64,000 nt of DNA. It comes from Ktedonosporobacter rubrisoli. Its GTDB lineage: Bacteria; Chloroflexota; Ktedonobacteria; Ktedonobacterales; Ktedonobacteraceae. This document shows positions 16,321 to 25,466 of the stretch, piece by piece. The notes beneath the pieces are model-generated. The model had not been told where the DNA came from. It saw only the letters and a list, made by a program, of their open reading frames with translations, and made no database searches. The stretch spans positions 11,222,001-11,286,000 of the forward strand of contig NZ_CP035758.1 in the NCBI RefSeq assembly GCF_004208415.1, given 5' to 3'. Numbering within the stretch: the first letter of the stretch is position 1; each line of letters begins with the position of its first letter. Position numbers and translations under genes: made by a program.

Positions 16321-17673
16321 ATGCATAACTTTGTGCGACGGCTATGGACGGTATTCGCCCGGTTTGGCTTTAGTGAAGCAAGAATCAAGCAGGCATTGTA
16401 TGCTCTGCTCGAAGCTTCACGGGCCTATAACGCGGCCCCAACCTTCTTTATCCCTGCTGTTGTGCTACGCCGCCATCCTGCTTTGATTACGGAGATAGCT
16501 GCAAGCGGCGCGGAGATCGGTATTCATGGCTATGTACATAATGATTATCGTTGCTTGAGCGAAGAAGAGCAGTACCAGCAAACCCGGCAGGCAATATCTA
16601 TATTTCATTCACTCGCCCTGCCTTTTCAAGGATTTCGCAACCCTTATTTAGGCTGGACAGAAGAGGTCTTGCATATTTTCGCTGCTCTTGGCTTTACCTA
16701 CGAAAGCAACGAGGCGGTTATCCATGATGTCATTAATTGTGAGAAGCTTTTACCTGCTCAAAGAAGCGGATATGAAAAGTCGATGGCGCTTTTCCAGGCT
16801 ATCGAGCCTACGGCTTATACCTTGCGCCCACATTTTGAAGGTGCTCTTTTGCGCATTCCAACCAGTATTCCAGACGATGAGATCCTATTTGATCGCTTGC
16901 GAATTACTGATCCTATGGAGATCGGGCGTATCTGGTGTCAGGTTATGGAGCGAGTGTATAGCTACGGTGGGATCTATACGCTCAACTTGCATCCTGAACG
17001 TGGAGTTTTGTGTAAATTGTCTCTAGAGGCTTTACTGCGTTACGCCAGGAGTCGTCCCCAGGCAGTTTGGATTGCCTCGTTAAGAGATGTTGCACAGTGG
17101 TGGAAGGAGCGCAGCAAATTTAGGATAGGTATCTCGGCTGTGGGCTCTGATTGCTGGTTAGTTGAAGCATCATGCGCTCCTCGGGCAACGTTAATTGCCC
17201 GGCACCTGACCGTAAATTACCAATCGCCTATTGTAGCTAATGGCAGGGAGGAGGTTATCTGTGAACATCGCTGCATCTTGCAGGCAGCAAAGTGTCCCTG
17301 TATTGCCTTGTCGCAAAGAACCCCTGTGTCTGTCATGGATTTTCTCTACGAGCAAGGCTATCCAGGCGTGTGGAGCTCACCAGGAGAAGCTACCAATTAT
17401 AGTCTTGATCTGGACATGCCTGAAGGATTAGGGACGACGCGAGCGGAGCAGCTTGAGAGGCGTAATTCGCTTGTGCAAAAGATTGAGCAGTTAGATGCAC
17501 CTTTGCTCTATTTTGGCTGCTGGCCCGAGGAGTGCCGGGCTGCACTTGCGATAAGTGGTGATATTGATTCGGTAACCATTCAGGATTTCTTTTTACGTAT
17601 CCTGGAGGTTGCATCTGCAAAGGTACCATATGTTGCTGTCAATCGAGAACTTAACAAGGGAAAACTGGCCTGA
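16321..17673 (+). CDS. Polysaccharide deacetylase (NodB-like) family protein
   Basis: About 450 residues. The N-terminal half has a NodB-like pattern: PTFFIPAVVLRRHP, then GIHGYVHNDY, where H-x3-H gives the metal site, then FRNPYLG in place of RPPYG. A second domain near the C-terminus ends in ALAISGDIDSVTIQDFFLR, which resembles the Asp-containing entry strand of another deacetylase unit. No signal peptide is evident. ATG 16321 gives the family-like start; an upstream ATG at 16285 is possible and neither has a strong ribosome site. It overlaps the next gene by 44 bases, so the two are probably translationally coupled. Confidence 0.75.
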   Translation: MHNFVRRLWTVFARFGFSEARIKQALYALLEASRAYNAAPTFFIPAVVLRRHPALITEIAASGAEIGIHGYVHNDYRCLSEEEQYQQTRQAISIFHSLALPFQGFRNPYLGWTEEVLHIFAALGFTYESNEAVIHDVINCEKLLPAQRSGYEKSMALFQAIEPTAYTLRPHFEGALLRIPTSIPDDEILFDRLRITDPMEIGRIWCQVMERVYSYGGIYTLNLHPERGVLCKLSLEALLRYARSRPQAVWIASLRDVAQWWKERSKFRIGISAVGSDCWLVEASCAPRATLIARHLTVNYQSPIVANGREEVICEHRCILQAAKCPCIALSQRTPVSVMDFLYEQGYPGVWSSPGEATNYSLDLDMPEGLGTTRAEQLERRNSLVQKIEQLDAPLLYFGCWPEECRAALAISGDIDSVTIQDFFLRILEVASAKVPYVAVNRELNKGKLA

Positions 17674-19540
17674 GCGGCTTTCTGTAGGGGCCAATCCATA
17701 TTCAGGCATGCAGTGGCTACGGCGGAAGCGCTGCGTGCCTGGGTATGCCCCTTTTCCACAGATATATACTGCTGCCTGGGTGAAATATAGCTTATTCGGT
17801 ATTCTATTTCTTGTCCTATGTCTGGCACAAGTATTGCTTGCTATCGAAGGGCAAGTGCCGGCCAGGACTGCACTCAACGTCCAGGCTGCTAATCCTATAT
17901 ATCGGGAAAATCAGCATACAGGCACGACCCGTTGGCAATCCGTTGAGCTATTGAGAGCTAGCGAGCAGCAGAAACTTTCAGCCCAGTTTATTGGGAGCGA
18001 AGGCGCAGCAAAGGGAATAGATGATGGCCCTGCGATTTCCACAACTGCTTCTGGCCCGCAGGCCATCAGTGGCTATGCAGCTCAGACAAGTATTAATCAT
18101 GGAGACGCTCTGGCACTCTATATAAGCACAAAAGAGGCAAGCTATAATCTGGAAGTCTATCGGATGGGATGGTATAAGGGCAATGGGGCGCGCTTGCTGT
18201 TAAGTGTGCCTGATCTCTCCGGGCAGAATCAACCCATTCCATCTCCGCAACCTGACACTGGTCTGATTGAGTGTAACTGGCAGGTTTCCTATGTTCTACA
18301 GACTTCACAAGACTGGGTGAGTGGTATTTATCTTGTAAAGCTTATTGCTAAAGATGGCTCCGTTGGCTATATTACCTTCGTGCTGCGAGCTGATGAGGCG
18401 GCTGCCGATATTCTCTACCAGGTGCCGGTAGCAACCTATCAGGCATATAATCATTGGGGAGGAAAGAGTCTCTATGATTTTAACTCCACAGGAGGGCGAG
18501 CCTACAAGGTATCTTATGATCGACCGTACTATGATTGGGCCGGTGCAGGTTTCCTCTTCACCGGTGACTACAATATGCTCCGCTGGCTGGAGGCGCACAA
18601 CTACAATGTCACCTATGTTACCAGTCTTGATACGCAGACAAATCCTCTGATGTACACCAATCGCAAAGTATTTCTTACTGACTGGCACGATGAATACTGG
18701 TCGAAGGATATGCGCGATAATCTCGCTCTTGCCCTGAGCCAGGGAGAGAATCTGGCCTTTTTTGCGGCCAATGATATCTTCTGGCAGATCCGTTTTGAGC
18801 CATCGAGTAGTGGAGTATCAAATCGTATTCAAGTATGCTATAAGGATGCGAATCGCGATCCGCTCAGTCGTACTAACCCTGACATAGCGACGGTGATGTG
18901 GCGTGATGCGCCTGTGCATAAACCTGAGAATGCTCTGCTGGGAATTATGTATAACTCGGAATTCGATTATGGAGTGAGCTTTCCCTGGGTAGTTACGAAT
19001 TCTCAGCATTGGATCTATAAGGGAACTGGCTTAAAGAATGGAAGCACAATTCCAGGCCTGGTCGGCTATGAGTTCGATAGTGTGTGGAATAATGGCTTAA
19101 CGCCATCCGGCCTCGTTCCGCTGTCGCGCTCTCCGGTAATCAGTAAATATGGGGAGCATGCTACTGCCAGTGGGGCCATATATACCGCGCAGAGCGGAGC
19201 GCTGGTATTTGTTGCAGGCACAATCTACTGGCCCTGGAAGCTGGATGATAACACCTATGAGAAGTATGGAGCTGATCGCCGTGTGCAGATGATGACCACT
19301 AATGTGCTCAGCGCGATGAGGAGTGCGCCAACGAATATAGGATCTCCAGAGAGTAATCAAGGGGGAATACCTGCAATAGTAGCGCTGCTCTATGCTAACA
19401 AACTTAATCTGGCCGTAACTCTGGCTGGCTCACTGCTTCTCATTGCTCTAGGGGCACGCTTCCTCTTGACAATTATGCGCAAGCGGCGTTTAGACAAGCA
19501 GCGCGTTCGCCTTGACGATGATGATGAGTTTGAGATCTGA
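17630..19540 (+). CDS. Membrane protein with N,N-dimethylformamidase-beta-like large domain
   Basis: About 636 residues. One membrane helix lies near residues 43-67 (LFGILFLVLCLAQVLL) and another near the C-terminus (LAVTLAGSLLLIALGARFLL), followed by a short charged cytoplasmic tail. The large extracytoplasmic part has ISGYAAQTSINHGDALALYIST and YNLEVYRMGWYKGNGAR, typical of the DMFase beta-subunit C-terminal-like superfamily (DMFA2_C), later continuing with YQAYNHWGG. The family's catalytic role outside true formamidases is unknown. AAAGG lies six bases before ATG 17630; a TTG at 17609 is less likely. Its partners suggest cell-surface polymer work (inference). Confidence 0.7.
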   Translation: MLLSIENLTRENWPERLSVGANPYSGMQWLRRKRCVPGYAPFPQIYTAAWVKYSLFGILFLVLCLAQVLLAIEGQVPARTALNVQAANPIYRENQHTGTTRWQSVELLRASEQQKLSAQFIGSEGAAKGIDDGPAISTTASGPQAISGYAAQTSINHGDALALYISTKEASYNLEVYRMGWYKGNGARLLLSVPDLSGQNQPIPSPQPDTGLIECNWQVSYVLQTSQDWVSGIYLVKLIAKDGSVGYITFVLRADEAAADILYQVPVATYQAYNHWGGKSLYDFNSTGGRAYKVSYDRPYYDWAGAGFLFTGDYNMLRWLEAHNYNVTYVTSLDTQTNPLMYTNRKVFLTDWHDEYWSKDMRDNLALALSQGENLAFFAANDIFWQIRFEPSSSGVSNRIQVCYKDANRDPLSRTNPDIATVMWRDAPVHKPENALLGIMYNSEFDYGVSFPWVVTNSQHWIYKGTGLKNGSTIPGLVGYEFDSVWNNGLTPSGLVPLSRSPVISKYGEHATASGAIYTAQSGALVFVAGTIYWPWKLDDNTYEKYGADRRVQMMTTNVLSAMRSAPTNIGSPESNQGGIPAIVALLYANKLNLAVTLAGSLLLIALGARFLLTIMRKRRLDKQRVRLDDDDEFEI

Positions 19541-19553
19541 GGAGACAAAAGTT

Positions 19554-20261
19554 ATGCTCGAAGAGATTTATACCAGCGGCGAGTTTCAGCAAAAAAATCC
19601 TACCTGGCATGTTGAAGATTCGCCGTGGAAAGCCAAGCAGATTATGCGTATGCTAGAGCAAAGGCAGATCAGGCTCAGGACTATTTGTGAAGTGGGTTGT
19701 GGCGTTGGCGAGATCTTGAAGCAAATGCAGGAACAGATGAGCACTGAATGCGCATTTTGGGGTTACGAGATCTCTCCGCAGGCGATTGAGCTTTGCCGGA
19801 GTAGGGAAAATGCAAAGCTGCACTTCAGGTTACAAGATATTCGAAAGGAAGAAGGGGTTTATTTTGATGCTATTTTATTGATCGATGTGATCGAACATCT
19901 GGAAGATTATTTAGGATTTTTGCGAGACATCAGGCCAAAAAGCCAGTATAAGATTATTCATCTTCCTCTTGAATTGACTGTGAATATGGTACTGAGCGGC
20001 AAACTTATTAAGTCGCGCGAAAATTATGGCCACCTCCACCATTTTGTTAAAGATACGGCGCTGCAGATGGTGAGGGATGCTGGCTATGAGGTCCTTGATT
20101 ATTTCTATACACATATGGCTAATGAGCTTCCATCCGACAATGCTCGCTATGAAATCAAGCGGAAGCTGCTCAAATTGCCGAGGAAGCTTTTCTACGCGCT
20201 CAACCAGGATCTTGCTGTGCGAGTATTAGGAGGGAGCAATATTCTTATCCTGGCCCAGTAA
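19554..20261 (+). CDS. Class I SAM-dependent methyltransferase
   Basis: 235 residues. SAM motif I is ICEVGCGVGEILKQMQ, motif II contains WGYEISPQAIELC, and YFDAILLIDVIEHLEDY is the motif-IV acidic segment seen in many sugar and lipid methyltransferases (UbiG/Methyltransf_23 type). The substrate is unknown. TGAGGAGA precedes the ATG at 19554 by nine bases; the ATG codons inside the end of the previous gene are rejected. It follows that gene by 13 bases, completing a three-gene rightward run. Confidence 0.85.
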   Translation: MLEEIYTSGEFQQKNPTWHVEDSPWKAKQIMRMLEQRQIRLRTICEVGCGVGEILKQMQEQMSTECAFWGYEISPQAIELCRSRENAKLHFRLQDIRKEEGVYFDAILLIDVIEHLEDYLGFLRDIRPKSQYKIIHLPLELTVNMVLSGKLIKSRENYGHLHHFVKDTALQMVRDAGYEVLDYFYTHMANELPSDNARYEIKRKLLKLPRKLFYALNQDLAVRVLGGSNILILAQ

Positions 20262-20495
20262 GGCTGGGGGCTGCAGCCGCTGTGCCTGGTAAGAGGAAGA
20301 GTGCCTATCAAGGCTTTCCGGTTTTGAAAAGCTAATCGTTATTTACCCTGGTTTGTGCCTGTTTGGTAAAAGTTTTTGCTTTCGTTTTCTCCATCAAGAG
20401 AAGAGCCCCCTCTTGACTTTGTGGTGAGTCTATACTCCATACTATTTACGTATGGATAGATGTCAAGAAAAGTACAGGAGAAGGAGGAGGCAAAC

Positions 20496-21734
20496 ATGCA
20501 GAAATTTCGAACTGTTGGGGAATTTGAGCGTCAGGAATCCGTTCTTCTCATCTGGCCCTTGGAACCCTTTGCGACGAGCAAATTGAGCGTTGATGCGGTG
20601 AGCATTCAAGTGGTGCAGGCGCTGATAAATGAGGTAGAGGTTATTATATGCTGTGCTGATGTCCAGATACAACAACGAGCAGTACTGGCACTCTCTCAAC
20701 ATGGGGTTGATGTTGCTGACATTCGTTTTGTGCTGTTTCCTGCAGAGATACCCTATCCACGCGATTTTGGAGCGGAGGTCATGGTGGGGGAGCGTGGTGA
20801 ACGTATGAGAGTGGATTTTCGCTTTGATATGTATGGCTACCTATCGGAAGATGACGAACTTTCTCGTCTGTTGCGCGGATTTGGAGACTTTCATGCAAAG
20901 CTGGTAGGTATTGAGAAGACGCTCTCTTCTGCCCTTATCAGCGAGGGTGGCGACCGGGAATTTAATGGAAAGGGTACGATGATGGCGGTGCGTGAAACAG
21001 AAGTCGATAAACGCAATCCCGATAAAACGTTTGCTGAAGTGGATGAAGAGTTCAAGCGGATATTCAGCCTTGACCAAATCATCTGGCTGCCGCGAGGTTC
21101 CTATGACGATGAGTATTCCTACTCTGGCCCTATCCCGTCTGCTGATGGAACATTTCGCTCCTATCGCTCTGCTTCAGCCAACGGACATATTGATGAAATC
21201 TGCCGCTTTACTGATGAAAGCACTATTGTGATTGCCCAGGTTAGCGAAGAGGAGGCTGCCGTAAGCAAACTGCACGCCTTAAACAAAGAGCGCTTAGATC
21301 AGGCATATGAGACGATACAGGCAGCTAGAACGCAGGAAGGCAAGGCATTTCGTATTCTTAAAATGCCAATGCCAGAGCCAATCTACTTGAATCTTTACCC
21401 AGAGGATGATGCCTTTGTATCTTGGGGCGAAACCAGGGAGCACATGGGCGGTTTCCTGATGGATGGCACACCTTTCCCTGAAGCACCGGTGAACGTACTG
21501 CCTGCCATGAGTTACTGTAATTTTCTGATTGCCAATGACATAGTGGTGGCACAAAAATATTACGAGGAGGGGTTGCCTGAGAAGATAAAAGAGAAGGACG
21601 AGGCCGCGCTGCAAGTCCTACAGACAGCTTTTCCCAAGAGGCGCATTGTGCAAATTAACGCGCTGGCTCTCAATCTGTATGGAGGGGGAATTCATTGCCA
21701 TACACGCAACATCCCAGCCATACAAAACTCATAA
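20496..21734 (+). CDS. Agmatine deiminase / peptidyl-arginine deiminase family enzyme
   Basis: 412 residues of the guanidino-modifying pentein fold. Visible signatures are YPRDFGAE (R89-D90), SEGGDREFNGKGT, NGHIDEICRF (His and Asp of the catalytic set) and the nucleophile C401 in GGGIHCHTRNIP, the usual agmatine-deiminase ending. It probably converts agmatine to N-carbamoylputrescine plus ammonia, although the first motif is RDFGAE rather than RDxGP and the protein is longer than typical AguA (about 370). GGAGGAGG lies six bases before the ATG at 20496. Confidence 0.85.
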   Translation: MQKFRTVGEFERQESVLLIWPLEPFATSKLSVDAVSIQVVQALINEVEVIICCADVQIQQRAVLALSQHGVDVADIRFVLFPAEIPYPRDFGAEVMVGERGERMRVDFRFDMYGYLSEDDELSRLLRGFGDFHAKLVGIEKTLSSALISEGGDREFNGKGTMMAVRETEVDKRNPDKTFAEVDEEFKRIFSLDQIIWLPRGSYDDEYSYSGPIPSADGTFRSYRSASANGHIDEICRFTDESTIVIAQVSEEEAAVSKLHALNKERLDQAYETIQAARTQEGKAFRILKMPMPEPIYLNLYPEDDAFVSWGETREHMGGFLMDGTPFPEAPVNVLPAMSYCNFLIANDIVVAQKYYEEGLPEKIKEKDEAALQVLQTAFPKRRIVQINALALNLYGGGIHCHTRNIPAIQNS

Positions 21735-22164
21735 GCTGTAAAAATGTTGGTAGTGGAATCCTTCACAGTATACAGGTGGTCATAATCTCCAGGAAATGGC
21801 CACTTTTATTCTCCTCCTTATTACCCAAGATGTATTGCCTATAACAGCTTTGAGAATTGTGCTTCCTGCATTTGTATCCTTCTGTGCATCCTCTGTCTCG
21901 TGTTCGCTTGCCCAGGGAAAAAAGCTCGGATTCATGACGCTCACGTGGCCATAGTAGCAGACCAGGCAACGAATGTCGCAGGAGTCTCACGAAGGACTGT
22001 AAATTTTCTCGCTTCACCATCTTCTTTTCTGCCAACTATTTTCTTATCACGCCTTGCAATCATCCGATAAGGATGATGCCGAGTGGAGAATAGGGCTCTA
22101 TACTTGGTCACATCAACCTGGCTCCGTTGTGGGAGAAGACAATCAAAAGAAAGAAGAAGCATTT
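21735..22164. other. 430-base gap, no gene seen
   Basis: Frames of 70-90 codons on the minus strand (21763-22035, 21941-22162) lack ribosome sites and family resemblance. A weak half-match to the Crp-like operator (GAAT-GTCGCAG) occurs near 21971 but its left arm is poor. The region must contain the promoter of the epoxide hydrolase gene. Confidence 0.4.
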
Positions 22165-23127
22165 ATGAGCGAGATTACCCATCGTTCTATCGAGACGAAT
22201 GGTATCAGAATGCACCTGGCAGAGGCAGGATCTGGACCGCTCGTGATCTTGTTACATGGATTTCCAGAATTGTGGTACTCCTGGCGGCATCAACTGCTTG
22301 CTCTGGCTGCCGCTGGCTACCACGCGGTTGCCCCAGATGTTCGCGGCTATGGCGAGACCGAGGCTCCGCAGAGAGTCGAAAGCTATACTCTTCTCAACCT
22401 GGCCGCTGATATCGTCGGTATTCTAGATGCCTTAGGAGAGCAGCAAGTCGTGCTGGTTGGCAATGACTGGGGAGCCAACATTGCCTGGTGGAGCGCCAGG
22501 CTCTTTCCTGAGCGCATTCGTGCTGTGGCGGTGCTCAACATCCCCTATGAAGAGCAGCCACCAGCCTCTAGCCAGATGCTCAAGCAATGGTCTGGGCATA
22601 ACTTCAACTTTGCTCTTTACTTTCAGCAGCCAGGAGTAGCCGAAAAAGAGTTGGAAGCCGATGTGCAGCGAACCTTGCGCCTGTTCTTCTATGCGCTCTC
22701 TGGCGATGCTCCTGCCGATCTGGTTCCTTACCTGTTTACCCAGAAACCAGCCAATGCCGGAGCGTTGGATGGCATGCCTGAGCCGCAGCGGCTTCCCACC
22801 TGGCTTAGCGATGCTGATCTTGAATATAACACGCAGGTTTTTACCCGCACCGGCTTTCGTGGAGCATTAAGCAAGTATCGTGCCAGAGATCTGGATTGGG
22901 AGGAATTGTCGAGTCTGACGAAAACTGGCGTGCAGCAGCCAGTGCTCTTCATTGGAGGAGAACGCGATAGCACTATGCGCTTCGCTAGCCTTGAAGCCAC
23001 GAAGGCTTTGCCGAATCTGCGCAAGGTGGTGATCTTACCAGGCGTTGGGCACTGGGCGCAGCAAGAGCATCCGGTGGAAGTGAATGCCGAACTGCTGGCG
23101 TTCCTGCGCCAGGAAGTTGGAAGCTAA
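22165..23127 (+). CDS. Alpha/beta hydrolase, epoxide hydrolase-like
   Basis: 320 residues. The oxyanion motif HGFPE is at 31-35, the nucleophile is D101 in VGNDWGANIAW, the acid is the aspartate of GGERDSTMRF and the base is H296 in GVGHWAQQEHP. An aspartate nucleophile with a GNDWGA elbow is diagnostic of soluble epoxide hydrolases and the related haloalkane dehalogenases; HGFPE favours the former. It is cytoplasmic. The start at 22165 follows AAAGAAGAAG; the longer frame from 22054 adds sequence without domain similarity. The NTF2-like gene follows 69 bases on. Confidence 0.88.
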   Translation: MSEITHRSIETNGIRMHLAEAGSGPLVILLHGFPELWYSWRHQLLALAAAGYHAVAPDVRGYGETEAPQRVESYTLLNLAADIVGILDALGEQQVVLVGNDWGANIAWWSARLFPERIRAVAVLNIPYEEQPPASSQMLKQWSGHNFNFALYFQQPGVAEKELEADVQRTLRLFFYALSGDAPADLVPYLFTQKPANAGALDGMPEPQRLPTWLSDADLEYNTQVFTRTGFRGALSKYRARDLDWEELSSLTKTGVQQPVLFIGGERDSTMRFASLEATKALPNLRKVVILPGVGHWAQQEHPVEVNAELLAFLRQEVGS

Positions 23128-23196
23128 GAACGTAACAAGCCAGCATTTCTTTCAGAAACCATGTGGCGTTATTCTTTGCATCAGAAGGAGATCAAC

Positions 23197-23598
23197 ATGA
23201 ATCGAGAACAGACTGGACAAGAGATAGCACAGCTTGCGCTGACCTGGGCTACTGCCGAGTTACAGCAGGATATCGCCTTGCTTGAGAAGCTTCTGGCGAA
23301 TGATTTCGTGGGCGTCGGGACGCTCGGCTTCCTGCTAAGCAAGCAGGAGTGGCTTGCACGACATAGGAGCGGTGAGATGAAATACAGCGTTCATGCCCTG
23401 GACGAGGTTAAGGTGCGTGGGTACGATGAGACCGCTATTCTGATCGGTCGGCTTACCCAGGAGGCCACTTACCGGGATAATCCCATAAACACACAATTGC
23501 GCACTACACTGGTATTTATCCGCCAGGATGGGCAATGGCATCTAGCAAGCCTCCATCTCTGTACTATTGGTAGTCCGCCGTCATTTGCCCGATCCTGA
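23197..23598 (+). CDS. NTF2-like / SnoaL-type (DUF4440) family protein
   Basis: 133 residues. It has the helix-plus-cone-sheet layout of DUF4440 proteins: two helices with ALTWATAELQQDIALLEKLLANDFVGVG, then strands ending in TTLVFIRQDGQWHLASLHLC. Stand-alone members are small cytoplasmic proteins, often ligand-binding or enzymatic; the role here is unknown. AGAAGGAG precedes ATG 23197 by six bases. It is probably co-transcribed with the epoxide hydrolase and converges with the TetR gene 17 bases away. Confidence 0.75.
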   Translation: MNREQTGQEIAQLALTWATAELQQDIALLEKLLANDFVGVGTLGFLLSKQEWLARHRSGEMKYSVHALDEVKVRGYDETAILIGRLTQEATYRDNPINTQLRTTLVFIRQDGQWHLASLHLCTIGSPPSFARS

Positions 23599-23615
23599 CT
23601 GTCTCTGCCGGCGGC

Positions 23616-24272
23616 TTAGGTGGTCGCCGGTTTCCTGGCACCTCCATCTGCAAGTACCAGGTCAACGATCCGTTCTGGTAGCGTCTCGTCAAGGGATTCG
23701 CCCAGCACAAATGCGCGGACATAGAGTACGCCCAGGAGCATCTCGAAGAGCAGTTGAAGATCCGTCTGAGCAGCTAACTCTCCACGCGCAATAGCACGAT
23801 CGAACAAAGGGCGAAGATAGGGATAACGATGCTGCCAATAGTTTTTGGGAAAGGAACCAATGGCAGGCTCTCTTCTGGAGGCGAAAGCCATCTGGAGCAG
23901 GGCTTGCCCCACAGCTGACTGAAGAAAAGCCGAGAGATAGCGAACGAGGTGAATCAAGTCAGAACGCAATGATCCGGTGTTGGGAAGCGGAAATTCTTTC
24001 GTGACCTGGCTTTCCACTGCATCCAGGACGAGCTGTTCCTTTGTTTCCCAGCGTCGATAGAGCGAAGTTTTATGGATTCCGGCCCGTTGAGCAATGGTGG
24101 CAAAATTGAGGGCCTCATATCCCTGTTCCCCCAACAGTTCAAGCGTAGCCTCAAACACGGCTGCCTGAACGCGCGCACTGCGACCGCCAGATCGCTGGCG
24201 CCGACCTCGTGCTTGCTCACTAGTTTGTATTGACTTGGAGGCATCTGCCTTATGCGAAGGATGCGTGCTCAT
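23616..24272 (-). CDS. TetR-family transcriptional regulator
   Basis: About 218 residues. After a basic, low-complexity N-terminus of some 30 residues, the TetR helix-turn-helix reads TIAQRAGIHKTSLYRRWETKEQLVLDAV. The C-terminal helical ligand domain resembles TetR_C_11 type. ATG 24272 is preferred because the upstream ATG at 24320 lies inside a palindromic operator-like site. It is divergent from the LLM oxidoreductase gene. Two related palindromes in the shared promoter region suggest that it represses itself and the oxidoreductase (inference). Confidence 0.9.
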   Translation of the reverse strand: MSTHPSHKADASKSIQTSEQARGRRQRSGGRSARVQAAVFEATLELLGEQGYEALNFATIAQRAGIHKTSLYRRWETKEQLVLDAVESQVTKEFPLPNTGSLRSDLIHLVRYLSAFLQSAVGQALLQMAFASRREPAIGSFPKNYWQHRYPYLRPLFDRAIARGELAAQTDLQLLFEMLLGVLYVRAFVLGESLDETLPERIVDLVLADGGARKPATT

Positions 24273-24298
24273 GGATCTAGTATACTCCCTTTTCTTAC

Positions 24299-24323
24299 TT
24301 AAAGCAACAAATGGTTGCATTTA
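24299..24323. promoter_or_regulatory. Predicted TetR operator 1 (imperfect)
   Basis: Arms TTAAAGCAAC and GTTGCATTTA around a five-base centre AAATG; 8 of 10 positions pair. It lies 26 bases upstream of the chosen TetR start and has the same architecture as the perfect site at 24344. Confidence 0.55.
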
Positions 24324-24343
24324 CTGGTGAGTCTGTGATATAG

Positions 24344-24368
24344 TTAACGCAACAGGAAGTTGCGTTAA
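24344..24368. promoter_or_regulatory. Predicted TetR operator 2 (perfect palindrome)
   Basis: Arms TTAACGCAAC and GTTGCGTTAA are perfectly complementary over 10 bases around AGGAA. It lies 65 bases before the LLM oxidoreductase start, in the divergent promoter. The two sites are centred 45 bases apart. Confidence 0.7.
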
Positions 24369-24433
24369 TCGAGTTCTGAAGATGTGCACAGCTCAAGAAC
24401 CCGCCTGACATTCGATGAAAGGGAGAAAATCCT

Positions 24434-25435
24434 ATGTCACAAGTATCAGAACATTCCCAAATTACCTCAGAGCCCTTACCGCTTCGTGATCGAGTGGGGA
24501 TCTTTCTGCAGCCTACTACTGCCACAGATGCTCTTAGCCAGATTCGAGAGGCCGAGCAAGCTGGCATCCGACAGATCTGGCTGGACTGGGGAGCTGGTTT
24601 CGCAGAGACTCTGACCCTGCTGGCGGCGGCGGCTGTCCAAACTGATCAGATCAGATTGGGCACGGCTATCATTCCTGCTGCTCCGCGCCACCCGGTAGTG
24701 ATGGCACAGCAAATGCTCGCATTGCATGATCTCGCTCCCGGACGCTTCCGCTTCGGAATAGGCGCTGGACATCGCCCCTTGATGAAGCGTTGGTATGGAG
24801 CCTCACTTTCTTCGCCTCAGTCCTATCTCAAAGAGTTCCTGGAGATCTTGCGTCGCGTGTTATGGGAGGGTAGCATTGAGCACCAAGGAACATTTTTCCA
24901 GGTTGTCGTCGATCAAGCTATGTATCCCCATCCACGCCGGGCTCAGGTGCCGTTGCTCATCTCGGCCATTGGCAAAAAGGCGTTTTGGCAAGCGGGAGAG
25001 ATCGCCGATGGCGCACTTTCCGCGCTTTGTCCCATTCCCTATCTCTTGCAGGAGGCATTGCCTGCATTGCGTGCCGGCGCAGAGGCAGCAGGAAGGCCCG
25101 TTCTCCCGCTCATTGCCCATATCCCGGTAGCGTTGACGACCGATGACGCGGCAGCGCTTGCCGTAATGCGTCCCTGGGTCCAGGCAGCAACACAGCTTGA
25201 TACGTTTTCCAGTATGCTGAAACAGGCAGGTTGGGAAGAGGCTATCAAAGGGGATGAAAGAGCATTGGAGACTTTGACACGGACACTGCTCATCTGGGGA
25301 GATGAAGCCATGGTCCGCCGGCGATTGCAAGAGCTGTTGGGTCTTGGTCTGGATGAACTAACGCTCCAGCTTATGCCTGTGGCAAATGCAGTACAGGAAC
25401 GACGCCTGCTGTTTCAACTGGTTGGCGCCCTCTAA
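24434..25435 (+). CDS. LLM-class flavin-dependent oxidoreductase
   Basis: 333 residues of luciferase-like monooxygenase fold: VGIFLQPTTATDALSQIREAEQAGI at the N-terminus, LGTAIIPAAPRHPVVMAQQMLALHDLAPGRFRFGIGAG in the middle and the conserved LLISAIGKKAFWQAGEIADG. It resembles the F420- or FMN-dependent (5,10-methylene-H4MPT reductase-like) branch. The substrate is unknown. AAAGGGAG precedes the ATG. It is controlled by the divergent TetR gene through two palindromes (inference). A hairpin follows the stop. Confidence 0.88.
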   Translation: MSQVSEHSQITSEPLPLRDRVGIFLQPTTATDALSQIREAEQAGIRQIWLDWGAGFAETLTLLAAAAVQTDQIRLGTAIIPAAPRHPVVMAQQMLALHDLAPGRFRFGIGAGHRPLMKRWYGASLSSPQSYLKEFLEILRRVLWEGSIEHQGTFFQVVVDQAMYPHPRRAQVPLLISAIGKKAFWQAGEIADGALSALCPIPYLLQEALPALRAGAEAAGRPVLPLIAHIPVALTTDDAAALAVMRPWVQAATQLDTFSSMLKQAGWEEAIKGDERALETLTRTLLIWGDEAMVRRRLQELLGLGLDELTLQLMPVANAVQERRLLFQLVGAL

Positions 25436-25466
25436 AGAAATCTCAAGGCCGGAAAGATAGAATATA

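Noticed and set aside
15828..16388. 186-codon minus-strand frame in front of the deacetylase
   Set aside because: It overlaps the 5' end of the deacetylase in antisense, has no family resemblance and no ribosome site.
21960..21980. Possible fourth Crp-like operator near GAAT-GTCGCAG
   Set aside because: The left arm matches only about four of seven positions and it is outside the regulated cluster.
22054..22164. Upstream extension of the epoxide hydrolase
   Set aside because: The 37 extra residues do not look like the family and ATG 22165 gives the normal N-terminus.
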